A stretch of DNA of 64,000 nucleotides from UBA9676 sp963837105 (GCA_963837105.1 CAWIMG010000018.1:1-64000), one strand, 5' to 3'. Positions 45,078-54,086 are shown, counted from the stretch's first letter. The notes: generated from the sequence alone by a model not told the origin. Numbers and translations: made by a program.

Positions 45078-45830
45078 GCGCACCCGCCGGGACGCCGCCC
45101 CGGCCATTCCAGGAGGTTCCCGAGATGCCACTGCTGCCTCCACTGGTCAGCCCCGAGGAACTCCGCGACGCGCTCGGTGATGAGCGAGTGCGCGCGTTCG
45201 ACACCACCGTCTTCCTCCGCCACGCGGCAGGCGGCGGCCCTTATACCGTGGAGAGCGGGCGCGAAAGCTACGCGCGAGCCCATATTCCCGGAGCCGGGTT
45301 CGCCGATATCCCCGGCGCACTGTCCGACCCGGCGTCGCCCTTCGCGTTCACCCTTCCCGCGGCGGAGCACTTCGCCGCCGCGATCGGCCGCCTCGGCATC
45401 GGCGACGGCACGCACGTCGTCGCGTACACGCAGGACACGCCAATGTGGGCGACGCGGTTGTGGTGGCTGCTGCGCTACTTCGGGCACGATGACACCAGCG
45501 TGCTCGACGGCGGGCTTGCCGCCTGGATCGCGGCAGACGGCCCAGTCGAGCCGGGCGAGAGCACCTACTCGCCCGCGTCGTTCAGCGCCCGTCCCAGGCC
45601 AGAGCTCCTCGCCAGCTTGGCCGACGTCCGCGAGAAAACCGAGAATGGGGCCGCCTGCCTCGTCAACGCCCTGTCCCCGGAGGCGTTCCGCGGCGAGGGC
45701 CCCAGTGCCTACAGCCGCCCGGGCCGCATCCCGGGCAGCGTCAACGTGCCGTGGAACGGCCTTGTGGACGCGGCGACGAACCGCTTCCGCCCGCCCGCCG
45801 AGCTCGCCGCCGCCCTCAACGGCGGCGGTG
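45078..45830 (+). repeat. 753-base direct repeat, copy 1
   Basis: From GCGCACCCGCC to GGCGGCGGTG, identical as far as I can read to 55590-56342. It begins 47 bases before the sulfurtransferase start and ends inside its second domain. Confidence 0.88.
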
Positions 45831-45991
45831 TCCGCGCGGACCAGCCAGTCATCGCCTACTGCGGCGGCGGCATCTCCGCGACGGTCGATCTGTTCGCGCT
45901 CTGGCTGACCGGCCACGACGATGCCCGCCTGTACGACGGCTCGCTGACCGAGTGGAGCGCCAACCCGGACCTGCCCCTCGTCACCGGCTAA
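45125..45991 (+). CDS. Two-domain rhodanese-type sulfurtransferase
   Basis: A 288-residue thiosulfate/3-mercaptopyruvate sulfurtransferase. Domain 1 (about 1-145): VSPEELRDALGDERVRAFDT, then AHIPGAGFADIPGALSDP and DTPMWATRLWWLLRYFGHD. Domain 2 (about 160-288): RPGRIPGSVNVPWNGLVD and the active-site loop IAYCGGGISATVDLF, with the persulfide Cys. Such enzymes move sulfane sulfur from donors to thiols or cyanide. GGAGG lies about eight bases before ATG 45125. It sits as cargo between att copies, away from sulfur genes. This is the intact copy of a duplicated pair. Confidence 0.88.
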   Translation: MPLLPPLVSPEELRDALGDERVRAFDTTVFLRHAAGGGPYTVESGRESYARAHIPGAGFADIPGALSDPASPFAFTLPAAEHFAAAIGRLGIGDGTHVVAYTQDTPMWATRLWWLLRYFGHDDTSVLDGGLAAWIAADGPVEPGESTYSPASFSARPRPELLASLADVREKTENGAACLVNALSPEAFRGEGPSAYSRPGRIPGSVNVPWNGLVDAATNRFRPPAELAAALNGGGVRADQPVIAYCGGGISATVDLFALWLTGHDDARLYDGSLTEWSANPDLPLVTG

Positions 45992-46207
45992 CGCGGAAGA
46001 TCGCCCCGACCCGAGCCTTTCGCGGCAGTTGAAAGCCCGCCACCAGCACGGCAAGGATCTCGTTCGCGTCGAGGGGATCAGGGGCCCCAAATCCCCTCAG
46101 CTCCACAAGAAAACGCCACGAAGACTCGTCCTGCTGGCCTGATCGGTAGCATCGCGCACCGAGCTGGTGGCCACGGGAGCGTGCAGGGGGAAGACCGTCA
46201 ACCTCGA

Positions 46208-46333
46208 GGGTTGCAATTCGGGTTGCAGTTCACCGCCGTTCGGCCCGGTTCAGCCGGGTACACGCCTCCTGGCTGACCTGTGGCGAACGCCCATGAACCC
46301 CGGTGAACTCGCTCCGCTCAACCTTTTAATCCG
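46208..46333 (+). repeat. Degenerate att copy 4 with arm repeats
   Basis: GGGTTGCAATTC (46208-46219) and GGGTTGCAGTTC (46220-46231), then sequence like that before copies 3 and 5, ending in CTTTTAATCCG (46323-46333), after which the tRNA match stops. A deleted or rearranged att site. Confidence 0.7.
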
Positions 46334-46582
46334 AAGTTACTTGATCTTGGGTATACAAATCCGCACTATGACCTGCCAAAACGTCGTCCGAGGCAAGACA
46401 ACGTTCTGGCTACATGACCCCGGCCGGAGCGGCGAACGAGCCGTCCGGAGAAGATCCCTGGTGATCAAAGAGCTATCACGGTCAACCCTGCCCCTGGTCT
46501 TTCTGGCTACGTCTTTCGGCCGATTCCGTGAAGTTTTCGCAACTCATCAGCCATTTGCAGCCGACACGCCGACGTAACTTGG

Positions 46583-46625
46583 GTTTAATCCGCGGGTCCT
46601 GGGTCAAGGCCCTGGTACTCACCAC
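46583..46625 (+). repeat. Possible highly degenerate att remnant
   Basis: TTTAATCCGCGGGTCCTGGG followed by CAAGGCCCTGGTACTCACCAC has the spacing of the tRNA-Lys 3' half but many mismatches. It may be the far end of the region that interrupts copy 4. Weak. Confidence 0.3.
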
Positions 46626-46909
46626 TACCCAGGGGTGAACCGTCCGGCTTTCCGGAGGCTCCTACATGTCCCGGTCTTGTGGAGCCGGGTTGCGCGCGGT
46701 CCTTGCGAGTCAGCCCCGTCCGTTGAGGTGTAGGCGAGCGATTCCGGACACTCGAGGCAACGGGCGGAGGTTAAGGACACGCTCGCGTGCTCGAATCACG
46801 CCGCTACCCCCGGTGTCCGCTGGACACACGTTAACGGACATGCGCCCAGGCGCGTCGCGAGCGGTGCGGTGCGCGCCCAGGGTCCAGCGCGCTCAGTATT
46901 TCCGGGTGG

Positions 46910-47056
46910 CTAGCCTGCGGCGCCGCCTTGGGCCCTTCCCTTAGCGTCCCAGCACTCGATTTCGTTGTGGCTGCCCTTGTGGCCGCAAGCGCACGCGACG
47001 TCGGGTGCGGCCGTGGGCCTCGCCGAGCGCGCTGGCACGCGGCGCTTTGCTGCCAT
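46910..47056 (-). CDS. Possible small Cys/His protein
   Basis: A 48-residue frame from ATG 47056 with a basic start (MAAKRRVPARSARP) and CACGHKGSHNEIECWDAKGR, a C-x-C-G-H-x3-H-x4-C arrangement that could bind zinc. Similar small basic proteins occur on actinomycete elements. No ribosome-binding site is obvious. Low confidence. Confidence 0.35.
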   Translation of the reverse strand: MAAKRRVPARSARPTAAPDVACACGHKGSHNEIECWDAKGRAQGGAAG

Positions 47057-47322
47057 AGCAGTAATGCTAGAGCAGCGTCGTAAGCGGACTGCTGGCGGCT
47101 TATGCGCCTGTGCCCAAGGGGACTCGCCGGACCGGGACACGTGAATAAGCCCAGGCCCGGCGAGGGAGGAGTCGCCTGTCAACGTGCGCTGGTCAGAGCC
47201 GCACCGGGCGGGCTTGTTACCGGGGAGATATGCGGGAGCTAGTTCTGTCATCCAGGGGAATGGCCGCCGTGATCGGCGGCGCCGCGGATTCATTGGTGCG
47301 GCGGAGTTGGCGGAAGCCAACC

Positions 47323-48543
47323 TCAGCCGCGTTGGCTGATCCACACCGAGACGTGGGCGGGTTCCAGGGCCGCATGCACGGCTGCGAGCAGGTCCGTGCG
47401 GACCGCGTCCAGGTCCACCGCGTCCCGCGCGTGGGCCGCGAAGGCGGTGATGGCCGTGTCGGCGTTGTAGCGGGCCCGGTTGAACCGGCGGTTGACCGCA
47501 TGCTGCACGCGCTTGCGCAGCGGGTTGAACAGAGCCGCAGCGGCCAGCGTAGAGGCCGCCACCGCTACCGGTGTCGTGCCCGGGAGCACCTTCGTCGCCA
47601 GCACGACCACCGCCGCGAATACACCGGCGAGCACCGCCGTGATCATGGCGTAGGAGATCACGCGGCTGATGATGCGGTCAATCGCGTACAGCCGGTACTT
47701 CAGCACCGCGACGCCGATGCAGACCGGAAATACCGTCATGCCGATCGCGCCGACCAACTGCCAGGGATTTCCGGAATTGCCGGAAGCCAGTGCACTGACA
47801 ATCACGGACACCACGAAGACGATGGCGCCGCTGTAGAGCCATTTCAGCTGCTGGCGGCGCGCCCCGGCCGAGCGCCGGTACCTGGGCAGTTGCAGGATCA
47901 GCCACGCAAGCACCGCCGCCAGCATCGCAATGAGCAGTACAAACTGAGCCACGACCCATGGCCCGGACGGATACGCGACGGGGGTACCGCCAGCGGTGAC
48001 CGGCACCGAATGACCGGCAACAGCTATGACGCCGCTGGCTGAGACCACCAGCGCCAGCAGCAGCCCGGCGACGGCCAGGATCACGTACGCTCGCCGCCAG
48101 CGGCCCCCAGCCAAGCGCCCATCGGGGAACAGCCACAGGAAGATCACGATCAGGATCAGCCAGACCGGCCAGTCGGCCACGAGCGCCACCGCCGCCCAGC
48201 CCAGCGGCAGCCTCCCATGGTGGATCCGGTAGTCAAGCACCGCGTACTCACCGGCGGGTATGCCAGCGAGCAGAAAGATCAGGAGCATGATCCATCCGAT
48301 GGGGTTGCCCGGCCGGCGAGCTGCCACCAAAGCGCCCACGACCGCCCCCGGCAACACAAAGGCCACCGAAACCAGCCAGTCAACTGTCACCCCGCCGGGC
48401 AACCGTTGATGGGTGAGCGTGTCGAGCGGCACGCGGGCAAGGCCGGACCCCAGCGCGAGCATGCCCAGCGTGACCGCCGCAGCAGGCGCTATCCACCGAG
48501 CTCTCAAGATCGTGCCACCCGGGCACCCGCTCCCCTTAGCCAA
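47323..48543 (-). CDS. Polytopic membrane protein like histidine-kinase sensor domains
   Basis: A 406-residue protein with about nine hydrophobic segments in the first 330 residues, including PGGVTVDWLVSVAFVLPGAV, ARRPGNPIGWIMLLIFLLAG and WPVWLILIVIFLWLFPDGRL. It ends with AALFNPLRKRVQHAVNRRFN, RARYNADTAI and LDAVRTDLLAAVHAALEPAH. This is the membrane and linker part found at the N-terminus of many actinobacterial sensor kinases, here without the kinase domain. Stand-alone forms are common. It stops cleanly at 47323. Ligand unknown. Confidence 0.72.
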   Translation of the reverse strand: MAKGSGCPGGTILRARWIAPAAAVTLGMLALGSGLARVPLDTLTHQRLPGGVTVDWLVSVAFVLPGAVVGALVAARRPGNPIGWIMLLIFLLAGIPAGEYAVLDYRIHHGRLPLGWAAVALVADWPVWLILIVIFLWLFPDGRLAGGRWRRAYVILAVAGLLLALVVSASGVIAVAGHSVPVTAGGTPVAYPSGPWVVAQFVLLIAMLAAVLAWLILQLPRYRRSAGARRQQLKWLYSGAIVFVVSVIVSALASGNSGNPWQLVGAIGMTVFPVCIGVAVLKYRLYAIDRIISRVISYAMITAVLAGVFAAVVVLATKVLPGTTPVAVAASTLAAAALFNPLRKRVQHAVNRRFNRARYNADTAITAFAAHARDAVDLDAVRTDLLAAVHAALEPAHVSVWISQRG

Positions 48544-48827
48544 CCGGACCAGATCAAGCCGATGCTACAGAGGGAGCGTTCCGAGACCGTTACGGACGTC
48601 TGGACGGACCGCTCGTTAATCCCCGTTAACGGACAGGTCAGTCTCAGGCCACCAAGCGCCCCGTGAAGGGTAGTCAACGTGAAGCCCGCCGCTAAGTGAG
48701 CCGCCTCCACAGCCATCAGGCCACAGGCCATTGCCGGGCCATTAGCCAGGGTGTCATGGGGTCCATGACGGTCACCAGCGGTGCATCGGATGCCCAGGTC
48801 ACCATAGTCAGAGGCCCCGATCGGTCA

Positions 48828-48880
48828 GATTCCCAAGCTGATAGTGCGAATTCGATTCTCGTCACCCGCTCCACGACGAA
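48828..48880 (+). repeat. tRNA-Gly(CCC) 3'-half copy 1
   Basis: GATTCCCAAGCTGATAGTGC with CACCCGCTCCA at the end reads as the anticodon loop (TTCCCAA, anticodon CCC), variable loop, T-arm and acceptor 3' strand of tRNA-Gly. It has a less perfect T-arm than copy 2 (50306) and no 5' half upstream, so it is an att remnant. Confidence 0.75.
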
Positions 48881-48957
48881 ACACCAGGTCAGCGGCTCAC
48901 GCGGATCTCTAGCATCCAGGCCTGCGATGCCCCGAAGACGGTCGCGTGCCATTGACG

Positions 48958-49255
48958 TCATTAGCCCGCGGGCACGACAGCCACAGAGGCGCCACCGCCA
49001 GGGTCTCCCTTGCCCTGCTCGGACTCCACATGAGCGTCGATCGCACTGGTGATGGCGGCATCGGCGCAGCGTGCCTCGTGCTCGTAGATGATCGCGGGCG
49101 CTCGCTATCGTGGCCCATCCGCGCCATCGGCTCTTTGAGCCCCACGCCGCTCCGGGCTGCTCGGCGTTCCCCGTGTGCCGTAGATCATGAAAATGCAGGC
49201 CTTCCGCCCGATCGCGCGCACGGCGTGCGGCCAAGACGCCGCCGACGAAGGCGTT
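48958..49255 (-). pseudogene. Tyrosine integrase C-terminal fragment, frameshifted
   Basis: Minus strand: NAFVGGVLAARRARDRAEGL then HFHDLRHTGN (H-x-x-R box), a frameshift, then LKEPMARMGHDSERP and another shift into a tail with IIYEHEARCADAAITSAIDA that stops near 48958. It lies about 80 bases from the tRNA-Gly half-site, the normal int-att arrangement. The N-terminal part is missing. Confidence 0.7.
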
Positions 49256-49352
49256 CCATGCCGGCGGCCACTCCGAAGGACCCTGGCGCATGCAAGAAAG
49301 ACGGACAAAAATGGCAGGCCAGCCAGCGACTACCAGCGGGAGGAGAGCAGCG

Positions 49353-50090
49353 GTGAAAGGCTGGTGCTCGGTGGAGGACCTGACGCAATGGGGGTTCGCC
49401 CAAGCGCCAGTAGTCATGGCCAACGAAGCGCACAGCGGCCTGGCTCGCTGCATACGCACCCGCGAAGTCGGGATTCGCATCATCCAGGCCGCTCACCAGG
49501 TCGGGGTCAGGCGGCTGGCCATGGAGGCTCTGCCCTGGCCTGCCGGCAACTCACCGGGACCGATCCACGCCGCCCCGCCGGGCGCTGCTGGTTATCTCGC
49601 GCAGCCGGAGATGATCAGGTTGATCACCACCGCGCTGGAGCTGGGCTGGAGCCTGTGGGCCTACGAGGCCAGCATCGATCCCGGCAAAGACCAAGCGGAA
49701 CTCCTCAGCCTTGAGTTCACCAACTGGCGCGAACGTGAGCAGGCCAAGAATCTCTGCCAGCTACTGACCGCCGCCCCCGACGAGCCGCTGCTTGTCTGGT
49801 GCGGAAACGGTCACGCCTGCAAACACGCAGACAGCGAGCTGGTTCTGATGGGGTACCACTTCGCCGCCTTGTCCGGCATCCAGCAGTTCGTGATCGACCA
49901 GAACGTGACTGTCGATTTCACCGGTGACGGGCTCAGGCCATGGGTGCAAAAGTTGCTCACAACGCTAAGTGACACCCTGGCGGCCCAGGGCGGCACCACC
50001 GGCATCCTCCGCGACCAGGCGCCCCCGCCACTGGACTGCTGGCCCGGCGTGGACGCGGTCGTCGTCTCGACCGAAAACACGCTGACCTAG
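49353..50090 (+). CDS. Tiki/EreA/ChaN-like protein
   Basis: A 245-residue protein. N-terminal VVMANEAHSGLARC with REVGIRIIQAAHQVGVRRLA and MEALPW resembles the Glu-x-x-His and Glu motifs of the Tiki/TraB/EreA superfamily (metal-dependent hydrolases such as erythromycin esterase, and haem-binding ChaN). GYLAQPEMIRLITTALELGW with SLWAYEAS and LLVWCGNGHACKH are further family-like blocks. GTG 49353 is chosen because GGAGGAG lies eight bases upstream. It is the only intact gene between the two tRNA-Gly half-sites. Activity unknown; esterase or peptidase is possible. Confidence 0.65.
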   Translation: MKGWCSVEDLTQWGFAQAPVVMANEAHSGLARCIRTREVGIRIIQAAHQVGVRRLAMEALPWPAGNSPGPIHAAPPGAAGYLAQPEMIRLITTALELGWSLWAYEASIDPGKDQAELLSLEFTNWREREQAKNLCQLLTAAPDEPLLVWCGNGHACKHADSELVLMGYHFAALSGIQQFVIDQNVTVDFTGDGLRPWVQKLLTTLSDTLAAQGGTTGILRDQAPPPLDCWPGVDAVVVSTENTLT

Positions 50091-50305
50091 CAACGGCAAG
50101 TGGCCGAATCAGTCGTCACGGCCATGCTGCGTGTCAGTGAGGCGGTGAGCGGTAGGGACTGGTGGTCACTCACGAACAGAGACCACTGACCCAAGACCGA
50201 CGTGCCATTGGCGCGTCATTAACCACGGGCAAGTGCGGCACAGGGCGGTCACCACCAGGCAGACAAGTTGCCAGCTCAGGCACCATGGCGGCCTGTTTCG
50301 TTTCG

Positions 50306-50360
50306 GATTCCCAAGCTGATAGTGCCGGTTCGATTCCCGTCACCCGCTCCACGAGGAAAC
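50306..50360 (+). repeat. tRNA-Gly(CCC) 3'-half copy 2
   Basis: A good tRNA-Gly(CCC) 3' half (T-loop GGTTCGATTCC, end CACCCGCTCCA at 50352). Similarity to copy 1 continues about 30 bases downstream (GAAAC ... GGTCAGCGG). The two copies bound a 1.48-kb segment. No intact tRNA-Gly gene lies in the window. Confidence 0.78.
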
Positions 50361-50439
50361 GCAAGGTCAGCGGGCTTCTCGCGTGGCTGCATGTCTCGCT
50401 CGCCTCTGGCTGCCGGGCTGCACTTCCGGCGGGTGCCAT

Positions 50440-51372
50440 CTAGGGTGCGGTGGTGCTGCAGTGCGCTGAGCCGGCGGTGACGTTGATGGTCTGGCCAGTG
50501 GAGGGCCCGCGCAGGTAGACGTCGGCGTACCCGCTGCTGTCGGTGTGCCAGCTGTGGGAGTAGCCGCCGCTGCTGGCCGTGACGGGGCTGTTGGGCTGGT
50601 TGGAGTGGACGTAGACGTCCCAGTCGCCGTAGGAGGAACTGTAGGAGGCCGTCGCGGTGCAGTGCGCGCCGCTGCTGGTGACCGGTGGCGGCTGCGGGCT
50701 GGGGATGCCGATGCCCAGGGCCGCCGCGGCCTTGACCCAGTTGCGGGCGATCTCCCGCTGGGCGGCCCGCAGCGTCATCTGGCCACTGCAGACGGCCTGG
50801 TTCAGGGCGTTCTCGACCGCGTCCTTGGGGTTGGGGATCGGCCCGGCCTCCACCCACAGGTTCTTCGCGTCGTTGTCCCCGCCCAGTTCCAGCGGGATCA
50901 CATGGTCAAGTTCGCCGGAGACCTCGTGCTGGCCGTAGGCGGGCTCGGCGACGTTCCACTTGAACGCCTCGGTCTGCGCTTCGGGTGGGCGGACCGTATC
51001 GGTGTACCCGGCCCGGCAGATGGTGGAGCCGATGTTCGCCTGGGTGACCGCCGGGTCGATGGCACCGGGCGTGCAGGACCGGTCGGGCAGCAGCCCGTGG
51101 TCACGGGTCTGGCAGGGGCCAGAGAGGGTGCCGGTGACCTGGCCCGGGTCATGGATGGCCAGCAGGCCATGCACGGTGCCACTGCGGTGGCGGGCCTGAT
51201 GGCCGGTGGCGGCTGCGGTTGCCCCCGGCTGGTGCCCGGTGGCACTGGCAGCCCCACCGGGCAACATCGCTGGGGGCATGGGAGCCGTTGCGGCTGACTG
51301 CCCGCCGCAGGCACTGAGCAATCCCAGCCCCGACACAAAGGCGGCGGCCACCGCGAACTTCGCCTGCACCAT
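50440..51372 (-). CDS. Secreted HNH-type lipoprotein
   Basis: A ~310-residue protein. The lipoprotein signal ends at LLSA-Cys (about residue 22), followed by an Ala/Gly/His-rich linker. The centre has GELDHVIPLELGGDNDAKNL with W after it, an HNH-like Asp-His plus Asn-Leu-Trp signature, preceded by EAFKWNVAEPAYG. The C-terminal ~90 residues (GAHCTATASYSSSYGDWDVY onward, Cys to Cys) look like a small beta domain. GGAGGGG precedes ATG 51372. Related secreted proteins occur widely in streptomycetes and mycobacteria. Nuclease activity is possible but not shown. Confidence 0.75.
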   Translation of the reverse strand: MVQAKFAVAAAFVSGLGLLSACGGQSAATAPMPPAMLPGGAASATGHQPGATAAATGHQARHRSGTVHGLLAIHDPGQVTGTLSGPCQTRDHGLLPDRSCTPGAIDPAVTQANIGSTICRAGYTDTVRPPEAQTEAFKWNVAEPAYGQHEVSGELDHVIPLELGGDNDAKNLWVEAGPIPNPKDAVENALNQAVCSGQMTLRAAQREIARNWVKAAAALGIGIPSPQPPPVTSSGAHCTATASYSSSYGDWDVYVHSNQPNSPVTASSGGYSHSWHTDSSGYADVYLRGPSTGQTINVTAGSAHCSTTAP

Positions 51373-51497
51373 GACCCCTCCCCACCCGGACCGTACCCCC
51401 AGCACGTCGGCGACACGAGCGCCGGAGCGCTCCAGCGTGCTACCAGTGTTGAGCTATGAAGGTTCGAACCTGAGGCGACATGATCACGTACTCCCCC

Positions 51498-51521
51498 GGG
51501 TTGCAGTTCGGGTTGCAGTTC
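51498..51521 (+). repeat. Paired GGGTTGCAGTT arm repeats before att copy 5
   Basis: GGGTTGCAGTTC twice (51498-51509, 51510-51521), a perfect 12-base tandem repeat, about 95 bases before the att core at 51615. Confidence 0.72.
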
Positions 51522-51614
51522 ACCCCGATCCGCCCCAGTTCATCCGGGTACGCGCGTGGAGTCTGACCTGCGGCGCGAACGCCCATGAATCGTGGTGAAC
51601 TCGCCCCGCTCAAG

Positions 51615-51657
51615 CTTTTAATCCGTTGGTTCAGGGTTCGAGCCCCTGGCGCCCCAC
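51615..51657 (+). repeat. tRNA-Lys att copy 5
   Basis: 43 bases identical to the tRNA-Lys 3' half (CTTTTAATCC to GCGCCCCAC), without a 5' half. Confidence 0.88.
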
Positions 51658-51750
51658 TGTCTCTGAGCTGGGAAAACGTCCCCCGGAAGGCCACCGGCTG
51701 GCCACCAGCCCCGGCCGTGCTCGTAACACGATGGGAACATCCGTCCGCGA

Positions 51751-52040
51751 TCATGACGTCCCTCCCGCCCTGGCGACCAGTGCGGCCACCTGCTCGGCCG
51801 CTGCCCGGTGCGCCGCATCGAGCACATGGGTGTAGCGGGCATGGGTGCCGGGGTCGGCGTGGCCAGCCTCGCGCATGGTGATGTCGTCACGGACACCCGC
51901 GTCGTGCATCAGGCTGATCGCGCTGTGCCTGGCCTCGTGCAACTTGATCGGCGGCAGGCCTGCGGCCTCAGCCAGCGCCCTGAACCGGCGGGAGACGACG
52001 CTGGGCCGCCACGGTGAGCGCTTCGTGATCTTGAAGACGA
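51751..52040 (-). pseudogene. Tyrosine integrase C-terminal fragment of a different type
   Basis: Minus strand: VVSRRFRALAEAAGLPPIKL, HEARHSAISLMHDAGVRDDI (H-x-x-R box), TMREAGHADPGTHARYTHVL with the nucleophile Tyr, and a helical tail AAHRAAAEQVAALVARAG. The sequence is clearly different from the fragments after att copies 2, 3 and 6. The N-terminal two thirds are replaced at about 52040 by a plus-strand gene remnant. Confidence 0.8.
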
Positions 52041-52866
52041 GCAGCCCCGCGAGCCCGCCAGGGTGCCTGCCGCAGCCGCCGCCGCCCAGCTCTCCCAGAT
52101 TCGGGAGGCGATCGAGTTGTCCAGTGCGATGGACGAGCTGCGAACCCTCGAAGATCAAGAGCCCCTCCCACGCCTGGCTGAGGACCGGCTGAGCCACCTG
52201 CTCGGCCGCATTGGCCGCAACAGCTACACCCCGCAGCCCCAGCCCGGTTATGCCCCGGCGCACCACCTGGACCCCGGTCACCCTGGCCCGGTCACGGCAC
52301 AGCCGAACTGTGGCCCGAGCGACCCGGTGGGCGGCTACTGCATGTCGAGGTATCACACCGCGCACTGCGGATCATTGAGCACGACCGAGATGGCCGAGGC
52401 GGTCAAGGCACCCTTGCGGGGAGCGGCCTACCAGCCCCTCATCGGCCCTGGCGGCGTTCCGTTCACCGACCAGCACGGCCAGGCGGTGACGATCGCGGGT
52501 GCGGTCGAGGCCAATCTGGGCGAGCGGCTGACCAGGGAAAACGCATTCGAGGGCCATGCCCGGCGCGAGCTGGTCTCGATCCAGCGCCAGGTTGTCGTCG
52601 GAGACCAGGACGACCCGGACGGCGACATCCCGATGCCGGACGCCACCCGGCAGGCCGCCCGCGCCCTGGCTGACCGGCTCGGGCTGGCTGGCCCCAACCC
52701 AGCCCGTGGGCGTGAGCTGGCCAGGGCGCAGCGCGACCGGGTGATCGAGGCCCAGCGGCTCAGGTCCGGTGGCCGCAGGCACCCGGACTACGGCGAGTCA
52801 CCGCAGGAGCGGGCGTCTTCGGTATCGTGCTTGGCCGGGTCTGGCAAGAAGTCCAAAGCGTCCTGA
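52041..52866 (+). pseudogene. 3' part of an unknown gene joined to the integrase fragment
   Basis: A long coding frame ending at 52866. It starts at the junction without a natural start (the first ATG/GTG-type codon is at 52063) and includes QLSQIREAIELSSAMDELRT, GYCMSRYHTAHCGSLSTTEM, GPGGVPFTDQHGQAVTIAGA and ARRELVSIQRQVVVGDQDDP. Polar and helical; it looks like the C-terminus of a larger element protein. No family recognised. Confidence 0.5.
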
Positions 52867-52980
52867 GCGAGCTGCCTGGCGAACGCCACTCTGACCCATC
52901 GTGCTGAGTTCATCTGCCCCCGGTTCTATCGGCTGAGCGGGCATCAGTTCCGGTACATGCGAGCGCACCCCCTCCCCGGA

Positions 52981-53109
52981 TCAGCGGGAGGTTTCCACTT
53001 CGATGTACTCCACCAGGTGCTCGGCACTGTCCGCGTTCAGCACCTGGCCGGTGCCATCCCAGCGTCGGGCACACCAGGTCATGTCGCCGCAGCAGCCGAC
53101 CGGGTACAC
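52981..53109 (-). CDS. Possible small Cys-rich protein
   Basis: A 42-residue frame from GTG 53109 (or 33 residues from ATG 53082): YPVGCCGDMTWCARRWDG, then TGQVLNADSAEHLVEYIEVE. It resembles small proteins of actinomycete elements. Tentative. Flanking stretches 52867-52980 and 53110-53361 hold nothing recognised. Confidence 0.4.
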   Translation of the reverse strand: MYPVGCCGDMTWCARRWDGTGQVLNADSAEHLVEYIEVETSR

Positions 53110-53361
53110 GCAGCGGCACGAGACAGTTGCAGCCCGCTGACCTGCGCTGTCACGTCCTTGCTAGTAGCCTGCGTCAGCTGGGACAAGGCCGCGCACAGTC
53201 TCGGGTGCCACCATCGCCGAGGTAGCGAAGGGGCCGCTTCCCCGGCGTGAACGGAGGATGACCGCTTGGGGTCCTTTGTCACTTGAGTGCCGCCGTTCGG
53301 CCCTGCTCGGGCACCCCGGGCGGGCAGATGCTGAAGGTGAAGGCTGATGAAAGGGGGAGTC

Positions 53362-53700
53362 ATGTACGGATTCCTTGTCATAGTGCTGAGCGGCCTTGCC
53401 GTGCTGGCGGTGGTGAAGATCTTCGACCGCTACCTGTCGATCGCACCGGAGTTCAAGGCCCTGGCGATGGTCGGGCTGGGCATCGGCAGCGCCTGGCTGC
53501 TGAACGTGAACTACCTGGCGGGCCTGATGCTCGCGGGGGCCAGGGGGGGCTGGATCGGCATCACCCTCACCGGCGTCATCGTCGCGGGCGTGGCCTACTT
53601 CTGGGACGCGTTCCTTGGCTTCTTCGCGGGGCTGAACCGCAAGCACACCGATCAGGCCAGGACCATCGAGAAGGGCGAGCACCTGCGGCGCGTCGCCTGA
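53362..53700 (+). CDS. Small membrane protein, three TM segments
   Basis: A 112-residue protein: hydrophobic segments at about 2-18, 32-55 and 60-88, with charged loops (KIFDRYLSIAPEFK) and a polar tail (HTDQARTIEKGEHLRRVA). ATG 53362 has GGGGGAG just upstream; ATG 53347 is an alternative. A holin-like or spread-type role is possible, but no family is recognised. Confidence 0.6.
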   Translation: MYGFLVIVLSGLAVLAVVKIFDRYLSIAPEFKALAMVGLGIGSAWLLNVNYLAGLMLAGARGGWIGITLTGVIVAGVAYFWDAFLGFFAGLNRKHTDQARTIEKGEHLRRVA

Positions 53701-53782
53701 CCGCTGACCGCATCTGCCGGAGGCGGCGCGACGGGCCGCCTGATCGGTTGGCTCCGGCACCGGGGCGCGGCAGGGGTGGTGC

Positions 53783-54055
53783 TCATTCCCCCGGCGGGCT
53801 CCCGGCCTGGCCGATCGACCACACCTGCGCCCTGGTCACCGGGGTCAGGTGGACCTGGTGGCCGAGCCGGGCGGACACCCACTGGCCCACCTCGCCCGCC
53901 AGGGTGCAGGGCACGCCACCGGGGCCGATGAGAGCGGGCTGGACGTCGCCTGGGGTGGTCACGATGACGATGATCCACTTCGGGTCGGCGGGGTCCTGGT
54001 CGAGGATCAGAAACCGCCACGGGCCGTTGCCGTGCGCGGGGATGATGTGGGACAT
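53783..54055 (-). CDS. Small protein, unknown function
   Basis: A 90-residue protein, beta-rich: GPWRFLILDQDPADPKWIIV, QPALIGPGGVPCTLAGEVGQ, WVSARLGHQVHLTPVTRAQV. GGAG lies about 10 bases before ATG 54055. Divergent from a GntR-type gene. No family recognised. Confidence 0.55.
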   Translation of the reverse strand: MSHIIPAHGNGPWRFLILDQDPADPKWIIVIVTTPGDVQPALIGPGGVPCTLAGEVGQWVSARLGHQVHLTPVTRAQVWSIGQAGSPPGE

Positions 54056-54086
54056 GGGATCGGGCTCCTAGTTAGCTCGGTTCCTA

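Larger units (their letters stand above)
45992..46909. other. Accessory spacer around att copy 4
   Basis: About 900 bases without a convincing gene, apart from the two att remnants listed. The stretch 46340-46560 has lower G+C than its surroundings. Nothing else recognised. Confidence 0.35.

Noticed and set aside
45992..46909. Gene in the low-GC stretch at 46340-46560
   Set aside because: The open frame there has no ribosome-binding site or family resemblance and overlaps the degenerate att copy.
48828..50352. tRNA-Gly genes
   Set aside because: Only 3' halves; they cannot fold into a full cloverleaf.
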